A stretch of 64,000 bases of DNA from Candidatus Tectomicrobia bacterium (lineage in GTDB: Bacteria > UBA8248), in assembly GCA_016192135.1 (NCBI GenBank), contig JACPUR010000017.1, positions 124,001 through 188,000 of the forward strand. The letters run 5' to 3'. Positions within the stretch are counted from its first letter, which is position 1. The number at the start of each line of letters is the position of its first letter. Position numbers and translations under genes: made by a program. Below, one piece after another: positions 49,800 through 58,629 of this stretch. The notes beneath the pieces are model-generated. The model was not told where the DNA came from. It made no database searches and saw nothing but the letters and a program-made list of their open reading frames with translations.

Positions 49800-50867
49800 T
49801 CACCTTTTCGCGGCGGTTTTTTTCTTCCTCCCCTTGTGTTCCGCGGCCAGCAGCCTCTCCTTCCGATCCAGCCCCCAGCGGTAGCCGGCGAGGGCGCCGT
49901 CCGAGCGCACGGCCCGGTGGCAGGGGACGAGGAGGCAGACGGGGTTCCGGGCGCAGGCGCTCCCCACGGCGCGGGCGCCGTTCTTCATCCCCAGCGCCCG
50001 GGCGATCCCGGCATAGCTCCGGGTTTCACCGGGCGGAATTTCCTGCAGGTGCTCCCACACCCGCCGCTGGAAGGCCGTCGCCCGCACGTCGAGGGGCAGC
50101 GCCGCAGCGGGCGCCTTCCCGTCCATGAGGCCCAGGACGGCCCGGAGCGCCCCGCCCAGGCCCCGGTCGTCGCGCGAGAGCCCGGCGCGGGGGAACTCCC
50201 GGCGGATCTCCTCTTCGAGAAAAGCCTCGGTGTCCCCGAGCTGGACGGCGCAAACGCCCCGCTCCGTCGCCGCCACCAGGACGCGCCCCAGGGGGCAGGG
50301 CGCCGTGGCGTAGCGGATGGCGAGCCCCGTCCCGCCCCGGCGGTAGCGGCCCGGCGTCATGCCGAGGAGCGCCCCCGCCTTCTCATAGAGGCGGCTCGCG
50401 GAGCCGTAGCCGGCCTCGTAGAGGGAGGGGGCGATGGCGGCGCCCGCGCGGAGCGAGCCCTTCAGGCGGCCGAGGCGCAGGGCGTCGGCGTACTGGCGGG
50501 GGGTGACGCCCACCGCCCGCTTGAACTCGCGCTGGAGGTGGAAGGGGCTCGCGCCCGCCCGGGCGGCCAGGGCGGCCAGCGGAAGAGCCTCCCCGTCATT
50601 CTCCTCGATGAGCCGGACCGCTCGCCGCACCCGGTCGAGCCCAGGGGCCCAGCCGGCCTCGCGGGGCCGGCAGCGGCGGCAGGGCCGGAAGCCCTCGGCC
50701 TCGGCCAGCTCGGGGAGGGGGAAGAAGCGCACCTGCTCCCGGCCCGGCCTTCGGCTCGGGCAGGAGGGGCGGCAGTAGACGCCGGTCGAGCGCACGGCGT
50801 ACACGAAGCGGCCGTCGAAGCGGGCGTCCCGCCCCGCGACGGCTTTCCACAGCTCCTTATCGTTCAT
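49800..50867 (-). CDS. ada: Bifunctional Ada: methylphosphotriester-DNA methyltransferase/transcriptional activator and O6-methylguanine methyltransferase
   Basis: A 355-residue Ada protein. N-terminal Ada_Zn domain (about 5-80) with the Cys set of STGVYCRPSCPSRRP and FRPCRRCRP; AraC-type HTH (about 85-165, ASPFHLQREFKRAVGVTPRQY); and MGMT domain (about 175-345) with the alkyl-acceptor Cys in VCLLVPCHRAV. It repairs O6-methylguanine and phosphotriesters and activates the adaptive response. The start at 50867 follows GGAGGGG. A cluster of dispersed palindromes fills the upstream gap, so its promoter or operator lies near these repeats. Confidence 0.92.
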   Translation of the reverse strand: MNDKELWKAVAGRDARFDGRFVYAVRSTGVYCRPSCPSRRPGREQVRFFPLPELAEAEGFRPCRRCRPREAGWAPGLDRVRRAVRLIEENDGEALPLAALAARAGASPFHLQREFKRAVGVTPRQYADALRLGRLKGSLRAGAAIAPSLYEAGYGSASRLYEKAGALLGMTPGRYRRGGTGLAIRYATAPCPLGRVLVAATERGVCAVQLGDTEAFLEEEIRREFPRAGLSRDDRGLGGALRAVLGLMDGKAPAAALPLDVRATAFQRRVWEHLQEIPPGETRSYAGIARALGMKNGARAVGSACARNPVCLLVPCHRAVRSDGALAGYRWGLDRKERLLAAEHKGRKKKTAAKR

Positions 50868-51005
50868 GACATTCCCCTCCGAGGCCGTCTTCATCATGTG
50901 TCCACCCTGGGGGGAAGGCTAGCGGAGGGGAGGCGGGGGAATCTATCCGATCCTTGCGGCCAAAGTGGGGGACAATGGAGCCCCGGCCAATCTCGCGGGA
51001 TCACC

Positions 51006-51208
51006 GTAGGGGCGAACCTCGTGTTCGCCCCTCGTTCCGCTTCGCGAAGGGCGATGACGGACATCGCCCCTACGGGCAGGAACGCGGCGGTTTCGTAGGG
51101 GCGGCCCCCCGTGGCCGCCCTTGCCGGGGCAGGCACTGGGGCCTGCCCCTACGGGTGGGCATGGGCGGATGGGTTTGCCGAGGGGGCGAACACAAGGTTT
51201 GCCCCTAC
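51006..51208. repeat. Cluster of dispersed palindromic repeats, family A
   Basis: Four palindromic units in series: GTAGGGGCGAACCTCGTGTT..., GGGCGATGACGGACATCGCC..., GTAGGGGCGGCCCCCCGTGG... and GGGGCAGGCACTGGGGCCTG..., closing with GGGGGCGAACACAAGGTTTG and CCCCTAC. The longest accumulation of this family in the window. Confidence 0.8.
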
Positions 51209-51240
51209 AAATGCGGTCGTCAGCGGCCTCCCCCCATGCC

Positions 51241-52398
51241 CTACTCGAACTTCCCCGGCACCACCCGGTTCCGGCCGCCCTGCTTGGCCTGGTAGAGCAG
51301 CTCGTCGCACATCTTGTACATCTCGGCCATGCTCGCCCGGCGGTTCGCGTAGATGCAGAGCGCCCCCATGCTGATGGTGACGGCCCCGGCCCCGGGCATG
51401 GCCTCGAAATGGGTCTTCTCCACCTCGGCCCGGATGCGCTCGGCCACGAGGAGCATCTCGGGGAAGTCGGTGTGGGGGAGGAGGAGGCCGAACTCCTCCC
51501 CCCCGAAGCGGATGGCGTGGTCGAGGGCCCGGATCTCGCGGCGGAGGACGCGCGCCAGCTCGCGCAGCACGCTGTCCCCGGCGGGGTGGCCGTGGGTGTC
51601 GTTGATCTTCTTGAAGTGGTCGATGTCCAGGATGACGAGCCCCAAGGAGCCCTTGGTGCGGCTGACGCGGCTCAGCTCCCGGGCGGACATCTCGTTGAAG
51701 CCCGCGCGGTTGGTGAGGCCGGTCAGGGGGTCGGTGAAGGTGACGCGGTGGAGCTGCTCGCGGCCCACGCGGTGGGCGAGGAAGATCATCTCCAGGTCGC
51801 GCCGGGCGAGGGAGAGCCGGAGCAGGGGCTCGAGGCCGCGCGAGAGGGCGGCGTCCGGCAGGGAGAGCGGGAGCACGGCATGGGCCCACGCGGGGGGCGC
51901 CGCCAGGAGGGGCGAGCGCTCGTCCGGCACCAGGAGGACGGTCATCGGCCGGGGGACATCCCCCTTCTCGAACGCCATCTGGAGGAAGACCTCGGCGATG
52001 GCGGGGTTGTCCCTCACGTGGACCAGGAGGAGCTGGGGCGGGCTCTCGCGCAGGGCGCGGACGGTGTCGTGCGCGGGCTCGGGGTGGTTGCGGAGCTGGG
52101 CGGCATCGAGCAGGGCGGCCGCGCGCCGCGCCGCCTCCGGCGGGAGCCACAGGGCCGTCACCCAGGGCTTGGCCGGGCCCCCCGAGAGGAAGGCCTGGAT
52201 CAGGGCGTCCCCCTCGAGCTCGGCGAGCGGGGAGAGGGCCTCCCGCGAGGGCGCCGAGAGGAGGTTCATCAGGAAGGCGCTCTCCCCATAGCTCGGGGCG
52301 GTCCTGGCCTCCTCCGGGCCGGGGGGGATAGCCTCCTCCTCGGGTTCCGGGACCGGCCATCCTTCTTCGTCGAGCGGATCGGGCGCCATCTTCGCCAT
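51241..52398 (-). CDS. Diguanylate cyclase (GGDEF domain)
   Basis: A 385-residue soluble protein. The N-terminal 220 residues are an unrecognised, mostly helical region with acidic residues and a Pro-rich start; there is no membrane segment. The C-terminal GGDEF domain has TDPLTGLTNRAGFNE, LVILDIDHFKKINDTHGHPAGD and the active loop FGGEEFGLLL (GGEEF), so it should make c-di-GMP. An RxxD inhibitory site is not obvious. The two PilZ proteins in the window could respond to its product. Start at 52398 (MAKMAPDPL). Confidence 0.9.
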   Translation of the reverse strand: MAKMAPDPLDEEGWPVPEPEEEAIPPGPEEARTAPSYGESAFLMNLLSAPSREALSPLAELEGDALIQAFLSGGPAKPWVTALWLPPEAARRAAALLDAAQLRNHPEPAHDTVRALRESPPQLLLVHVRDNPAIAEVFLQMAFEKGDVPRPMTVLLVPDERSPLLAAPPAWAHAVLPLSLPDAALSRGLEPLLRLSLARRDLEMIFLAHRVGREQLHRVTFTDPLTGLTNRAGFNEMSARELSRVSRTKGSLGLVILDIDHFKKINDTHGHPAGDSVLRELARVLRREIRALDHAIRFGGEEFGLLLPHTDFPEMLLVAERIRAEVEKTHFEAMPGAGAVTISMGALCIYANRRASMAEMYKMCDELLYQAKQGGRNRVVPGKFE

Positions 52399-52454
52399 CC
52401 CAGGGGCAGTCTCGGGGGAGCCGGTTGGCCCCACACTGCCACAGACGGCCGGAG

Positions 52455-53297
52455 TCAGGAAACCCGCTCCAGGAAGCCCCGGAGGGCGCGCAGGAAGGCC
52501 TCGGGCTCGTCCATGAAGACGTGGTGATGGGCCCCCGGCACGACCTCCACCTTCACGTGGGCGAGGTCCCGCCGGAACCACTCCTTGTCCTCGGGGGTGA
52601 GGCGGTCGGAGAGCTCCCCGGCGAGGTACATGGCCGGGGCCTTCACCCGCAGCCAGGAGCCCCGGTTGTCAAACCCCTTGCGGTCGCGGTGGAAGCCGCG
52701 GTCGGCCTTGAGGAGCCAGGTGCCGTCCTCCAGTTGGCGCACGCTGTGGCGGGCGATGTAGGCGATGCGCTCCGGGTCGGCCTTGCCCGCGGTGGGGATC
52801 ATGCGGAACTTGGCCACGAACTCCTCCAGCGAGGCCCAGGGGCGGCTCGGCCGGCTGCCGACCTGGCGCACCTCCTGGAGGATCTCCTCCCGAAGGCGGA
52901 GGGCGGTGTCCACCACCACGAGGGCCGAGATCTCGGGCTCGCGGAAATCGTGCAGGTGAAGGGCGATCATCCCGCCCATGGAGTGGCCCACGACGGCGGG
53001 GGGGCGGCCCGTCTCGCGCCGCGCCCAGTCGATCCAGGCCTGGAGGTCGCCGGTGAAGGCCTCGGCGCCGTAGTCGTCGGCCCAATCGCTGTCGCCGTGC
53101 CCGCGCACGTCCAGCGCCACGGGCCGGAAGAGGTCGCACAGCGCGGGGGCGGTCCAGTCCCACCAATGCGCGTGGGCCGCCGTGCCGTGCAGGAGGAGGA
53201 GGATGGGCTTGCTCTTTTCGCCGGGGGCGTGGTCGAGGGCGTGGAGGCGCACGCCCCCGCGCTCCAGGAAGACGCTGGCCGGATCACTCATGTGCAT
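52455..53297 (-). CDS. Alpha/beta-fold hydrolase
   Basis: A 280-residue alpha/beta hydrolase. LLLLHGTAAHAHWW has the oxyanion HG motif, VVGHSMGGM is the nucleophile elbow (Ser about 105), VVVDTAL carries the acid region and VPGAHHHVFMDEP the catalytic His. No signal peptide. Substrate unknown; the size and lid region suit haloalkane, ester or ring-cleavage hydrolases. GAGGGGAG precedes the start at 53297; a second Met two residues later is also possible. Confidence 0.87.
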   Translation of the reverse strand: MHMSDPASVFLERGGVRLHALDHAPGEKSKPILLLLHGTAAHAHWWDWTAPALCDLFRPVALDVRGHGDSDWADDYGAEAFTGDLQAWIDWARRETGRPPAVVGHSMGGMIALHLHDFREPEISALVVVDTALRLREEILQEVRQVGSRPSRPWASLEEFVAKFRMIPTAGKADPERIAYIARHSVRQLEDGTWLLKADRGFHRDRKGFDNRGSWLRVKAPAMYLAGELSDRLTPEDKEWFRRDLAHVKVEVVPGAHHHVFMDEPEAFLRALRGFLERVS

Positions 53298-53360
53298 GGG
53301 GTCTCCCCTCGGGCTCGGATGAGGCGGGGAGGATCGCCCATCGGCCGCGCGGGTGCAAGC

Positions 53361-53445
53361 CGCAGGGGCGTATGGCAATGCGCCCCCATAACGGACGATG
53401 GGCCTCTTCCGTAGGGGCGAGGCATGCCTCGCCCCTACGGAATCA
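53361..53445. repeat. Dispersed palindromic repeats, family A
   Basis: GCAGGGGCGTATGGCAATGC...GCCCCCATAAC and GTAGGGGCGAGGCATGCCTC then GCCCCTAC. Confidence 0.75.
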
Positions 53446-53485
53446 ATCCATGGGAATTGCTTGGAAGCCGCTTTGCGGCGGGCCG

Positions 53486-54052
53486 TCAGGCCGAGGGGTC
53501 CCCGCCGAGCTTCTCGATGAAGCGCTCCTCGCGTTCCTGCCAGCTCTCGCTCCGGGGCCGGAGAGCGTGGAGCTCCTCGTAGAGGTGGTCGATGACCTTG
53601 TTCGCCATCTTGAGCTTCTCGCTGCCCGTCATGGCGATGTTGCGGATGAGCTTGAGGGAGAGGCCGGTGGGCAGCAGGTGGAGGAGCGAGGGCTGCATCG
53701 TGAGGAGGAGGGTCGGCCGCCGGGCCCGCGCGGTGGCCGTCCGCGCGCTCTCCCCGAGGAGGCCGATCTCGCCGAAGCAGGAGCCCTTCCCGAGGAGGCC
53801 CAGGAACTCCTCCTCCTCGCCGATCAGGCGGGTAAGGTACACCTCGCCATCGAGGATGTAGTAGAGGGCCTCGCCCGGCTCGTTCTCGGCGCAGATGATA
53901 TCGAAGGTGCCGGCCTGCATCCGGCCGCACCGGCGGAGGAGGAGCTTCACCTCCTCGCCCGCCAGGCCGCGGAACAGGGTGGTGGACTGGAGCCAGCGCA
54001 CCAGTTGGGCGACGGGCCCGTCGGAAGAGTGCGAGACCGAAGGCGGCTTCAT
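53486..54052 (-). CDS. Cyclic-nucleotide-binding-domain protein without DNA-binding domain
   Basis: A 188-residue protein with one CNB (Crp-like) domain at about 25-145. The phosphate-binding cassette is FGEIGLLGESARTATARA, with Glu and Arg at the cAMP/cGMP contact positions. The C-terminal 40 residues are a charged helix, not an HTH, so it is not a Crp transcription factor; it may regulate a partner protein. The gene lies between the alpha/beta hydrolase and the NtrC-like regulator on the same strand. Confidence 0.82.
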   Translation of the reverse strand: MKPPSVSHSSDGPVAQLVRWLQSTTLFRGLAGEEVKLLLRRCGRMQAGTFDIICAENEPGEALYYILDGEVYLTRLIGEEEEFLGLLGKGSCFGEIGLLGESARTATARARRPTLLLTMQPSLLHLLPTGLSLKLIRNIAMTGSEKLKMANKVIDHLYEELHALRPRSESWQEREERFIEKLGGDPSA

Positions 54053-54230
54053 CGTGCGGCATCCGACCGGTTTGGGATTGGTTCCAGTGCGGTAACTTAC
54101 TTCACCTGCGGCCCCGGGCGCAATATCGCCTCTCCGGGTGCCGCGGGGCGCCGCGAGATCGCCCCTCCCCGGGGGGAGAAGGGAGGCGCGCCCGCGCCGT
54201 CCCGCCCCGGGGGCGGAATCCCGGCCCGGG

Positions 54231-55613
54231 CTAGAGGTTCTCGCGGGAGATCTGGAGGGCCTTCAGCCGCCGGTAGAGGGTGGCCCGGCTGATGCCGAGG
54301 AGAGAGGCCGAGCGGTTCACGTCCCAGCCGGTCTGGGCCAGGGACTGCCGGATGAGCCGCTCCTCCACCTCCTTGATGGGACTGATGGGCTCGGCCTCGG
54401 GGGCCGGCTCGGCCTCGGCCCGCTTGGCCGCGGCCTCGCGGATGGAGGGAGGCAGATCCTCCGCCCGGAGGACGGGCGCGCTGGACAGGCTGCACACTTG
54501 CCGCAGGACGTTCTTCAGCTCCCGGATGTTTCCCGGCCAGGGGTAGTTCTCCAGGGTCTCCATCGCCTCGGGCGAGAGCACGCGCTCGGGGCGGTGCTCC
54601 TGGAGCGCGATCTCGTTGAGGATCCGCTGGGCGAGCAGGGGGATGTCCTCCAGGCGCTCCCGCAGGGGCGGCATCACCACCCGGAAGGGGGCCAGGCGGT
54701 TGACCAGCTCGGGGCTGAAACGGCCCGCCTCGACCTCCTGGGCGAGATCCTTGCGGGCGGCGCAGATGATGCGGATGTCCATGGCCGTGGCGCCCGGCTC
54801 CTTCTCCCGCTCGAGCTGGCGCAGCAGGGCATCCTGGAGGGGGGCGGGCAGCTCGCTCACGTCGTCGAGGAAAAGGGTGCCGCCGTTGGCGCGGTCCCAC
54901 TTGCCGGGGCGCCGCACGCCCGAGGGGGAGCTGCCGCCGAAGAGCTCCGCCGAGACGAGGTCGGGCCGCAGGTCGCCGCAGTTGAGGTAGACGAAGGGTC
55001 CCTCGCCCCGGCGGCTGTTGTAGTGGATGGTGCGCCCGACGAGCTCCTTGCCCGTCCCCGCCTCGCCCTGGATGAGGACGGGCAGATCGCTCCCGGCGAG
55101 GCGCTCGATGCTGGCCAGCACCCGGGTGATGGCCGGGCTCACGCCGATGAGGTTGCGGAAGTCGAACTGGATGCGCAACTCGTCCTGGAGCTTGCGGACC
55201 TCGCGCGTGAGGTCCTTGGTCCGCAGGGCGTTGTGGATGGAGACGCTCAGGCGCCCGGCCTCGAAGGGCTTGGGGATGAAATCGTAGGCGCCGAGCCGCA
55301 TGGCCTGGAAGGCGTTCTCGGCCGTCCCCTGACCGGTGAGGAGGATGACTGGCGCCTCGAGCTGGAGCTGGTTGAGGCGGGAGAGGGTCTCCAGGCCGCC
55401 GATGCCGGGCAGCAGCAGGTCCAGGAGGATCACGTCCGGGGACTGCTTGGCGGCGTGGGCCAGGAAGGATTCGGCGTCCGAGAAGCCGAGGACGGTGAAT
55501 CCCTCCCGCCGCAGGAGGAGCTCGACGAGGGACAGGTCGCGGGGGTCGTCCTCCACCACGTGGATGACGGCGGGCCGGGCCTTCCCCGCCGGGGCCGTCT
55601 CGGGCGTGTTCAT
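54231..55613 (-). CDS. NtrC-family response regulator lacking the GAFTGA motif
   Basis: A 460-residue protein: REC domain (about 15-130, phospho-acceptor Asp in ILLDLLLPGIGG), AAA+ domain (about 155-385, Walker A GEAGTGKE, Walker B GGTLFLDDVSE, arginine finger region VNRLAPFRVVMPPLRERLEDI) and an Fis-type HTH (about 415-455, NRSASLLGISRATLYRRL). In the AAA+ domain the L1 loop that should hold GAFTGA reads instead SSPSGVRRPGKW. Without it the protein should not remodel sigma-54 closed complexes, so it may act as a repressor or on sigma-70 promoters, as TyrR and some NtrC variants do. No kinase gene is adjacent. Confidence 0.88.
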   Translation of the reverse strand: MNTPETAPAGKARPAVIHVVEDDPRDLSLVELLLRREGFTVLGFSDAESFLAHAAKQSPDVILLDLLLPGIGGLETLSRLNQLQLEAPVILLTGQGTAENAFQAMRLGAYDFIPKPFEAGRLSVSIHNALRTKDLTREVRKLQDELRIQFDFRNLIGVSPAITRVLASIERLAGSDLPVLIQGEAGTGKELVGRTIHYNSRRGEGPFVYLNCGDLRPDLVSAELFGGSSPSGVRRPGKWDRANGGTLFLDDVSELPAPLQDALLRQLEREKEPGATAMDIRIICAARKDLAQEVEAGRFSPELVNRLAPFRVVMPPLRERLEDIPLLAQRILNEIALQEHRPERVLSPEAMETLENYPWPGNIRELKNVLRQVCSLSSAPVLRAEDLPPSIREAAAKRAEAEPAPEAEPISPIKEVEERLIRQSLAQTGWDVNRSASLLGISRATLYRRLKALQISRENL

Positions 55614-55692
55614 GGCGTCTTCCCCCGGGCCGGAAGCCCGATGGCTTCCGGAAGCAGCGCGCATCGATTCGAGACTCCCGGTTTCCCAGGCT

Positions 55693-56067
55693 TCAAATAT
55701 GCTCACTTATATCATTTTTCGGCTGTGATGTTGATCTCTCTCGCTGTAAATACGGCCCATATTCGTCCAGGCGGGTGACCTCGGCCAGCGCCGGGCCCCG
55801 CCGGTAGGCCGCCCGGGCGATGAGGTGGGCGGCCACCGGAACCGTCAGGAAAATGAAGAAAATGGCCAGGATGGCGTGAGTGGACACGGCCGCCTCCTGG
55901 AAATAGAGGATGACGGCCAGGAGGATGCCGAGCATCCCGAAGGTCGCCGCCTTGGTGGCGGCGTGCATCCGGGAGTAGACGTCGGGAAGCCGGATGAGGC
56001 CGATGCTCGCCACCAGCATGAAGAAGGCGCCGATGAGGAGCGCCGCGGCGGCCAGGAAGTCACTCAA
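55693..56067 (-). CDS. mrpG: Mrp Na+/H+ antiporter subunit G
   Basis: A 124-residue protein with three helices: LAAAALLIGAFFMLVASIGLIRLPDVYSRMHAATKA is the MnhG signature, followed by AVILYF and ILAIFFIFLTVPVAAHLI. Smallest Mrp subunits F and G complete the hetero-oligomeric antiporter. TTG start at 56067, overlapping the mrpF stop (GAGTGA), last gene of the seven-gene operon. The C-terminal tail is charged. Confidence 0.9.
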   Translation of the reverse strand: MSDFLAAAALLIGAFFMLVASIGLIRLPDVYSRMHAATKAATFGMLGILLAVILYFQEAAVSTHAILAIFFIFLTVPVAAHLIARAAYRRGPALAEVTRLDEYGPYLQRERSTSQPKNDISEHI

Positions 56068-56329
56068 TGATGGCGCCCCTTTCCAGGAACTTGGCGTACA
56101 CCACCGTCCCCACGAAGCTGAGGATTGCCAGGGCCAGCAGGGCGAGGATGAAGTAGGGCTCTTCCGACCGGATGGCGAAGAGGGCGATGAGGCCGAGGAT
56201 GTTGATGGAGAGGGTGTCGGCGGCCACCACGCGGTCGGCGGTGGTGGGGCCCACCACCAGGCGCAGGAAGCACAGGAGCAGCGAGAGGCCCGTCATCCCC
56301 ATCCCGATCTCGACCGCGATCTGGATCAT
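56060..56329 (-). CDS. mrpF: Mrp Na+/H+ antiporter subunit F
   Basis: An 89-residue three-helix protein of the MrpF/MnhF family: GLSLLLCFLRLVVGPTTADRVVAADTL contains the family GPTxADRVVA motif, followed by two hydrophobic helices. Start at 56329 overlapping the mrpE end by four bases. Required for the complete antiporter complex. Confidence 0.92.
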   Translation of the reverse strand: MIQIAVEIGMGMTGLSLLLCFLRLVVGPTTADRVVAADTLSINILGLIALFAIRSEEPYFILALLALAILSFVGTVVYAKFLERGAIIE

Positions 56330-56799
56330 TCCACGGCCCCCAGCACCGGCTCCTCCAGCCCCCGCCGGATGCTCTCGCGCACCTCGTCGGGGTGCGAGAT
56401 GTCCAGCGTGTGGACGAAGATGGTCCGGTTGTCCTCCGAGATGTCCACGCTCAGGGTGCCCGGCGTGAGCGTGATGGAGTTCGCGAGCATGGTGACGCCG
56501 AAGGGCGACCGGCAGCGGGTCTGGTAGGCGAGGATGCCCGGCTGGATCCGGATGCGCGGGGAGAGCACGATCCGCAGCACCTGGAGATTGGCGACGACGA
56601 GTTCCCGGCTGAAGCTCAGGAGGTAGCGCCCGATGTTGCGGACGCGGATGAAGGATGTCTCCTGGCGGTAGCTCTTCCGGAGGAAGCGGACGATCAGCAC
56701 CGCCAGGATGATGCCCACGAAGAAGTCGCCCGCGGAGCCCGTCCCCTTCATCAGGATCCAAATGGCCGCCAGGAGAAAGGCGATATCGGCCAGGTTCAC
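56326..56799 (-). CDS. mrpE: Mrp Na+/H+ antiporter subunit E
   Basis: A 157-residue protein with two or three N-terminal helices and a soluble C-terminal part: NSITLTPGTLSVDISEDNRTIFVHTLD is the MrpE/MnhE signature. Follows mrpD by ten bases and overlaps mrpF by four. Membrane subunit of the antiporter. Confidence 0.92.
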   Translation of the reverse strand: MNLADIAFLLAAIWILMKGTGSAGDFFVGIILAVLIVRFLRKSYRQETSFIRVRNIGRYLLSFSRELVVANLQVLRIVLSPRIRIQPGILAYQTRCRSPFGVTMLANSITLTPGTLSVDISEDNRTIFVHTLDISHPDEVRESIRRGLEEPVLGAVE

Positions 56800-56809
56800 G
56801 GCGCTCCTC

Positions 56810-58285
56810 CTAACCGGCGAGCCGCATCGCCGCGATATAGGGCGCGGGCGAGGCGAGCTGAGAGGCCACGAGCTGCGACCAGCCGTACAGCCACGGCACC
56901 CCCAGCCCGAAGATGACGGCGAAGGAGGCCAGGAAGGCCACCGCCGCGTACATCGCCGCGGGGGCCGAGCCCGTCTCCCCCTTGGGCGCCCCCCAGGCCA
57001 GCCGCTGGTAAGTCGAGAAATTGTAATACAAAGAGAATATCCCCGCCGCCAGGGCGATTCCGGTCGAGAGGTACGCCCCCTGCGCGAAGCCCGCCTGGAT
57101 CACGAAAAGCTTGGAGAAAAAGCCGGCGAGCGGGGGGATCCCCGCCAGGGAGAGGAGCCCCGTCAGCAGGAGCAGGGTGGAGAAGGGAGCCCGCTCCATG
57201 AGCCCCCCCATGTCGTCGAGGTCCACCGTGCCCGTGAGTTTCTGGCTGAGGCCCGCTCCCAGGAGGAGGGAGCTCTTCAGGAAGGCGTGCCCCACCGCGT
57301 AGAAGACGGCCGCCGCCCAGCCCGCCGGGGTGAGCAGCGCGATGGCGAAGACGATGTAGCCGAGCTGGTTGATGGTGCTGTAGGCCAGGATGCGCTTGAG
57401 GTTCCGCTGGGGGAGCGTCCCCAGCGCCCCGTAGAGGATGGTGGCCACCGCCAGCCCGATGAGGATGGCCTGGATGCGCTGGAAGGGCTCGGGGAAGATG
57501 AGGGTGGAGCACCGCAGGATGGCGTAGACGCCCACCTTCACCAGCACCCCGGCCAGGATGGCGCTCACCGGGGTGGGCGATATGGAGTGCGCCGAGGGGA
57601 GCCAGAGCTGCATGGGGAAGATCGCGGCCTTCACGCTGAAGACGAAGACGAAGGTGAGGGCCGTCAGCACCATCAGGGGGGTGGGGCCCACCTCGCGGAC
57701 CTTCACGGAGAGGTCGGCCATGTTCACCGTCCCCACCTGGGCGTAGAGCATGGCCACGCCCAGCAGGAAGAAGGCCGAGGCGATGAGGTTGAGGCAGGTG
57801 TACTTCAGGGCCATCTCGAGCTGGTCGAGGCCGTAGTAGAAGCCCAGCAGGGCGTAGGTCGAGATGAGCATGACCTCGAAGAAGACGAAGAGATTGAAGA
57901 TGTCGCCCGTGGCGAAGGCGCCCTGCATCCCCATCAGCAGGAAGTGGAGGAGGGGGTGGAAGACCTCGCGCCGCTGCTCCTCCGAGAGGTACTGGCAGGC
58001 GAACGCGCCCGAGGCCCCCACCACCGCGGCCGAGAGGCAGAGCATGGTGGCCGTCAGGCGGTCGGCCACGAGCAGGATGCCGTAGGGGAAGGGCCAGAAG
58101 CCCATCCGGTGGACGAAGATGTCGCCCCCGGCCGTCTCCCGCAGGAGCCACAGCGCGAGCGCCAGGTTGGCCGCCAGGGCGGCGAGGCTCAGGCTTTCCT
58201 GGAGCCTCGCGTTGCGCCTCACGAAGAAGAGCACCACCCCCGCCAGGAGAGGCCCCGCGGCGAAGAGGGGGAGCAGATCGCTCAT
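56810..58285 (-). CDS. mrpD: Mrp Na+/H+ antiporter subunit D
   Basis: A 491-residue protein with about 14 membrane helices, homologous to the NuoN/NuoM/NuoL family. The proton-channel residues are seen in FVFFEVMLISTYALLG (Glu of helix 5), VKAAIFPMQLWLPSAHS (Lys of helix 7) and GVLVKVGVYAILR (Lys of helix 8). It conducts ions with MrpA. Start at 58285 overlapping mrpC by four bases. Confidence 0.93.
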   Translation of the reverse strand: MSDLLPLFAAGPLLAGVVLFFVRRNARLQESLSLAALAANLALALWLLRETAGGDIFVHRMGFWPFPYGILLVADRLTATMLCLSAAVVGASGAFACQYLSEEQRREVFHPLLHFLLMGMQGAFATGDIFNLFVFFEVMLISTYALLGFYYGLDQLEMALKYTCLNLIASAFFLLGVAMLYAQVGTVNMADLSVKVREVGPTPLMVLTALTFVFVFSVKAAIFPMQLWLPSAHSISPTPVSAILAGVLVKVGVYAILRCSTLIFPEPFQRIQAILIGLAVATILYGALGTLPQRNLKRILAYSTINQLGYIVFAIALLTPAGWAAAVFYAVGHAFLKSSLLLGAGLSQKLTGTVDLDDMGGLMERAPFSTLLLLTGLLSLAGIPPLAGFFSKLFVIQAGFAQGAYLSTGIALAAGIFSLYYNFSTYQRLAWGAPKGETGSAPAAMYAAVAFLASFAVIFGLGVPWLYGWSQLVASQLASPAPYIAAMRLAG

Positions 58286-58629
58286 CCCATGAGCCTCCGC
58301 AGCCGGTCGATGTCGTCCGTCTTGAAGCGCTGGTAGATGTTCATGGCGAGGACGAGGAGGAAGGCGGTCACCGCGAAGCTGATCACGATGGCCGTCAGGA
58401 TCATGGCCTGGGGAAGGGGGTCCACGTATCCCGCCGGATCCACGGGGCCGTTCTCCGGCACGATGGGCACCTTCCCGTCCCCCACCCAACCCGAGGCGAT
58501 GAGCATGAGGTTGGTGGCGTGGCTCAGCAGCGAGAGGCCCAGCACGAGCTGGATGAGCCGCCGCTGCATGATGAGATAGGCCGCCGCGGCGACCGTGGCC
58601 CCGATCGTGAAGCAGATGAGCCAGGTCAT
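58282..58629 (-). CDS. mrpC: Mrp Na+/H+ antiporter subunit C
   Basis: A 115-residue three-helix protein homologous to Nuo[30 protein letters not shown] and [26 protein letters not shown] are the MrpC/MnhC signatures. Start at 58629 overlapping mrpB by four bases. Confidence 0.93.
   Translation of the reverse strand: MTWLICFTIGATVAAAAYLIMQRRLIQLVLGLSLLSHATNLMLIASGWVGDGKVPIVPENGPVDPAGYVDPLPQAMILTAIVISFAVTAFLLVLAMNIYQRFKTDDIDRLRRLMG

Noticed and set aside
51006-51208. CRISPR-like array
   Set aside because: Units differ in length and sequence and are themselves palindromic, with no uniform repeats or spacers and no cas genes.
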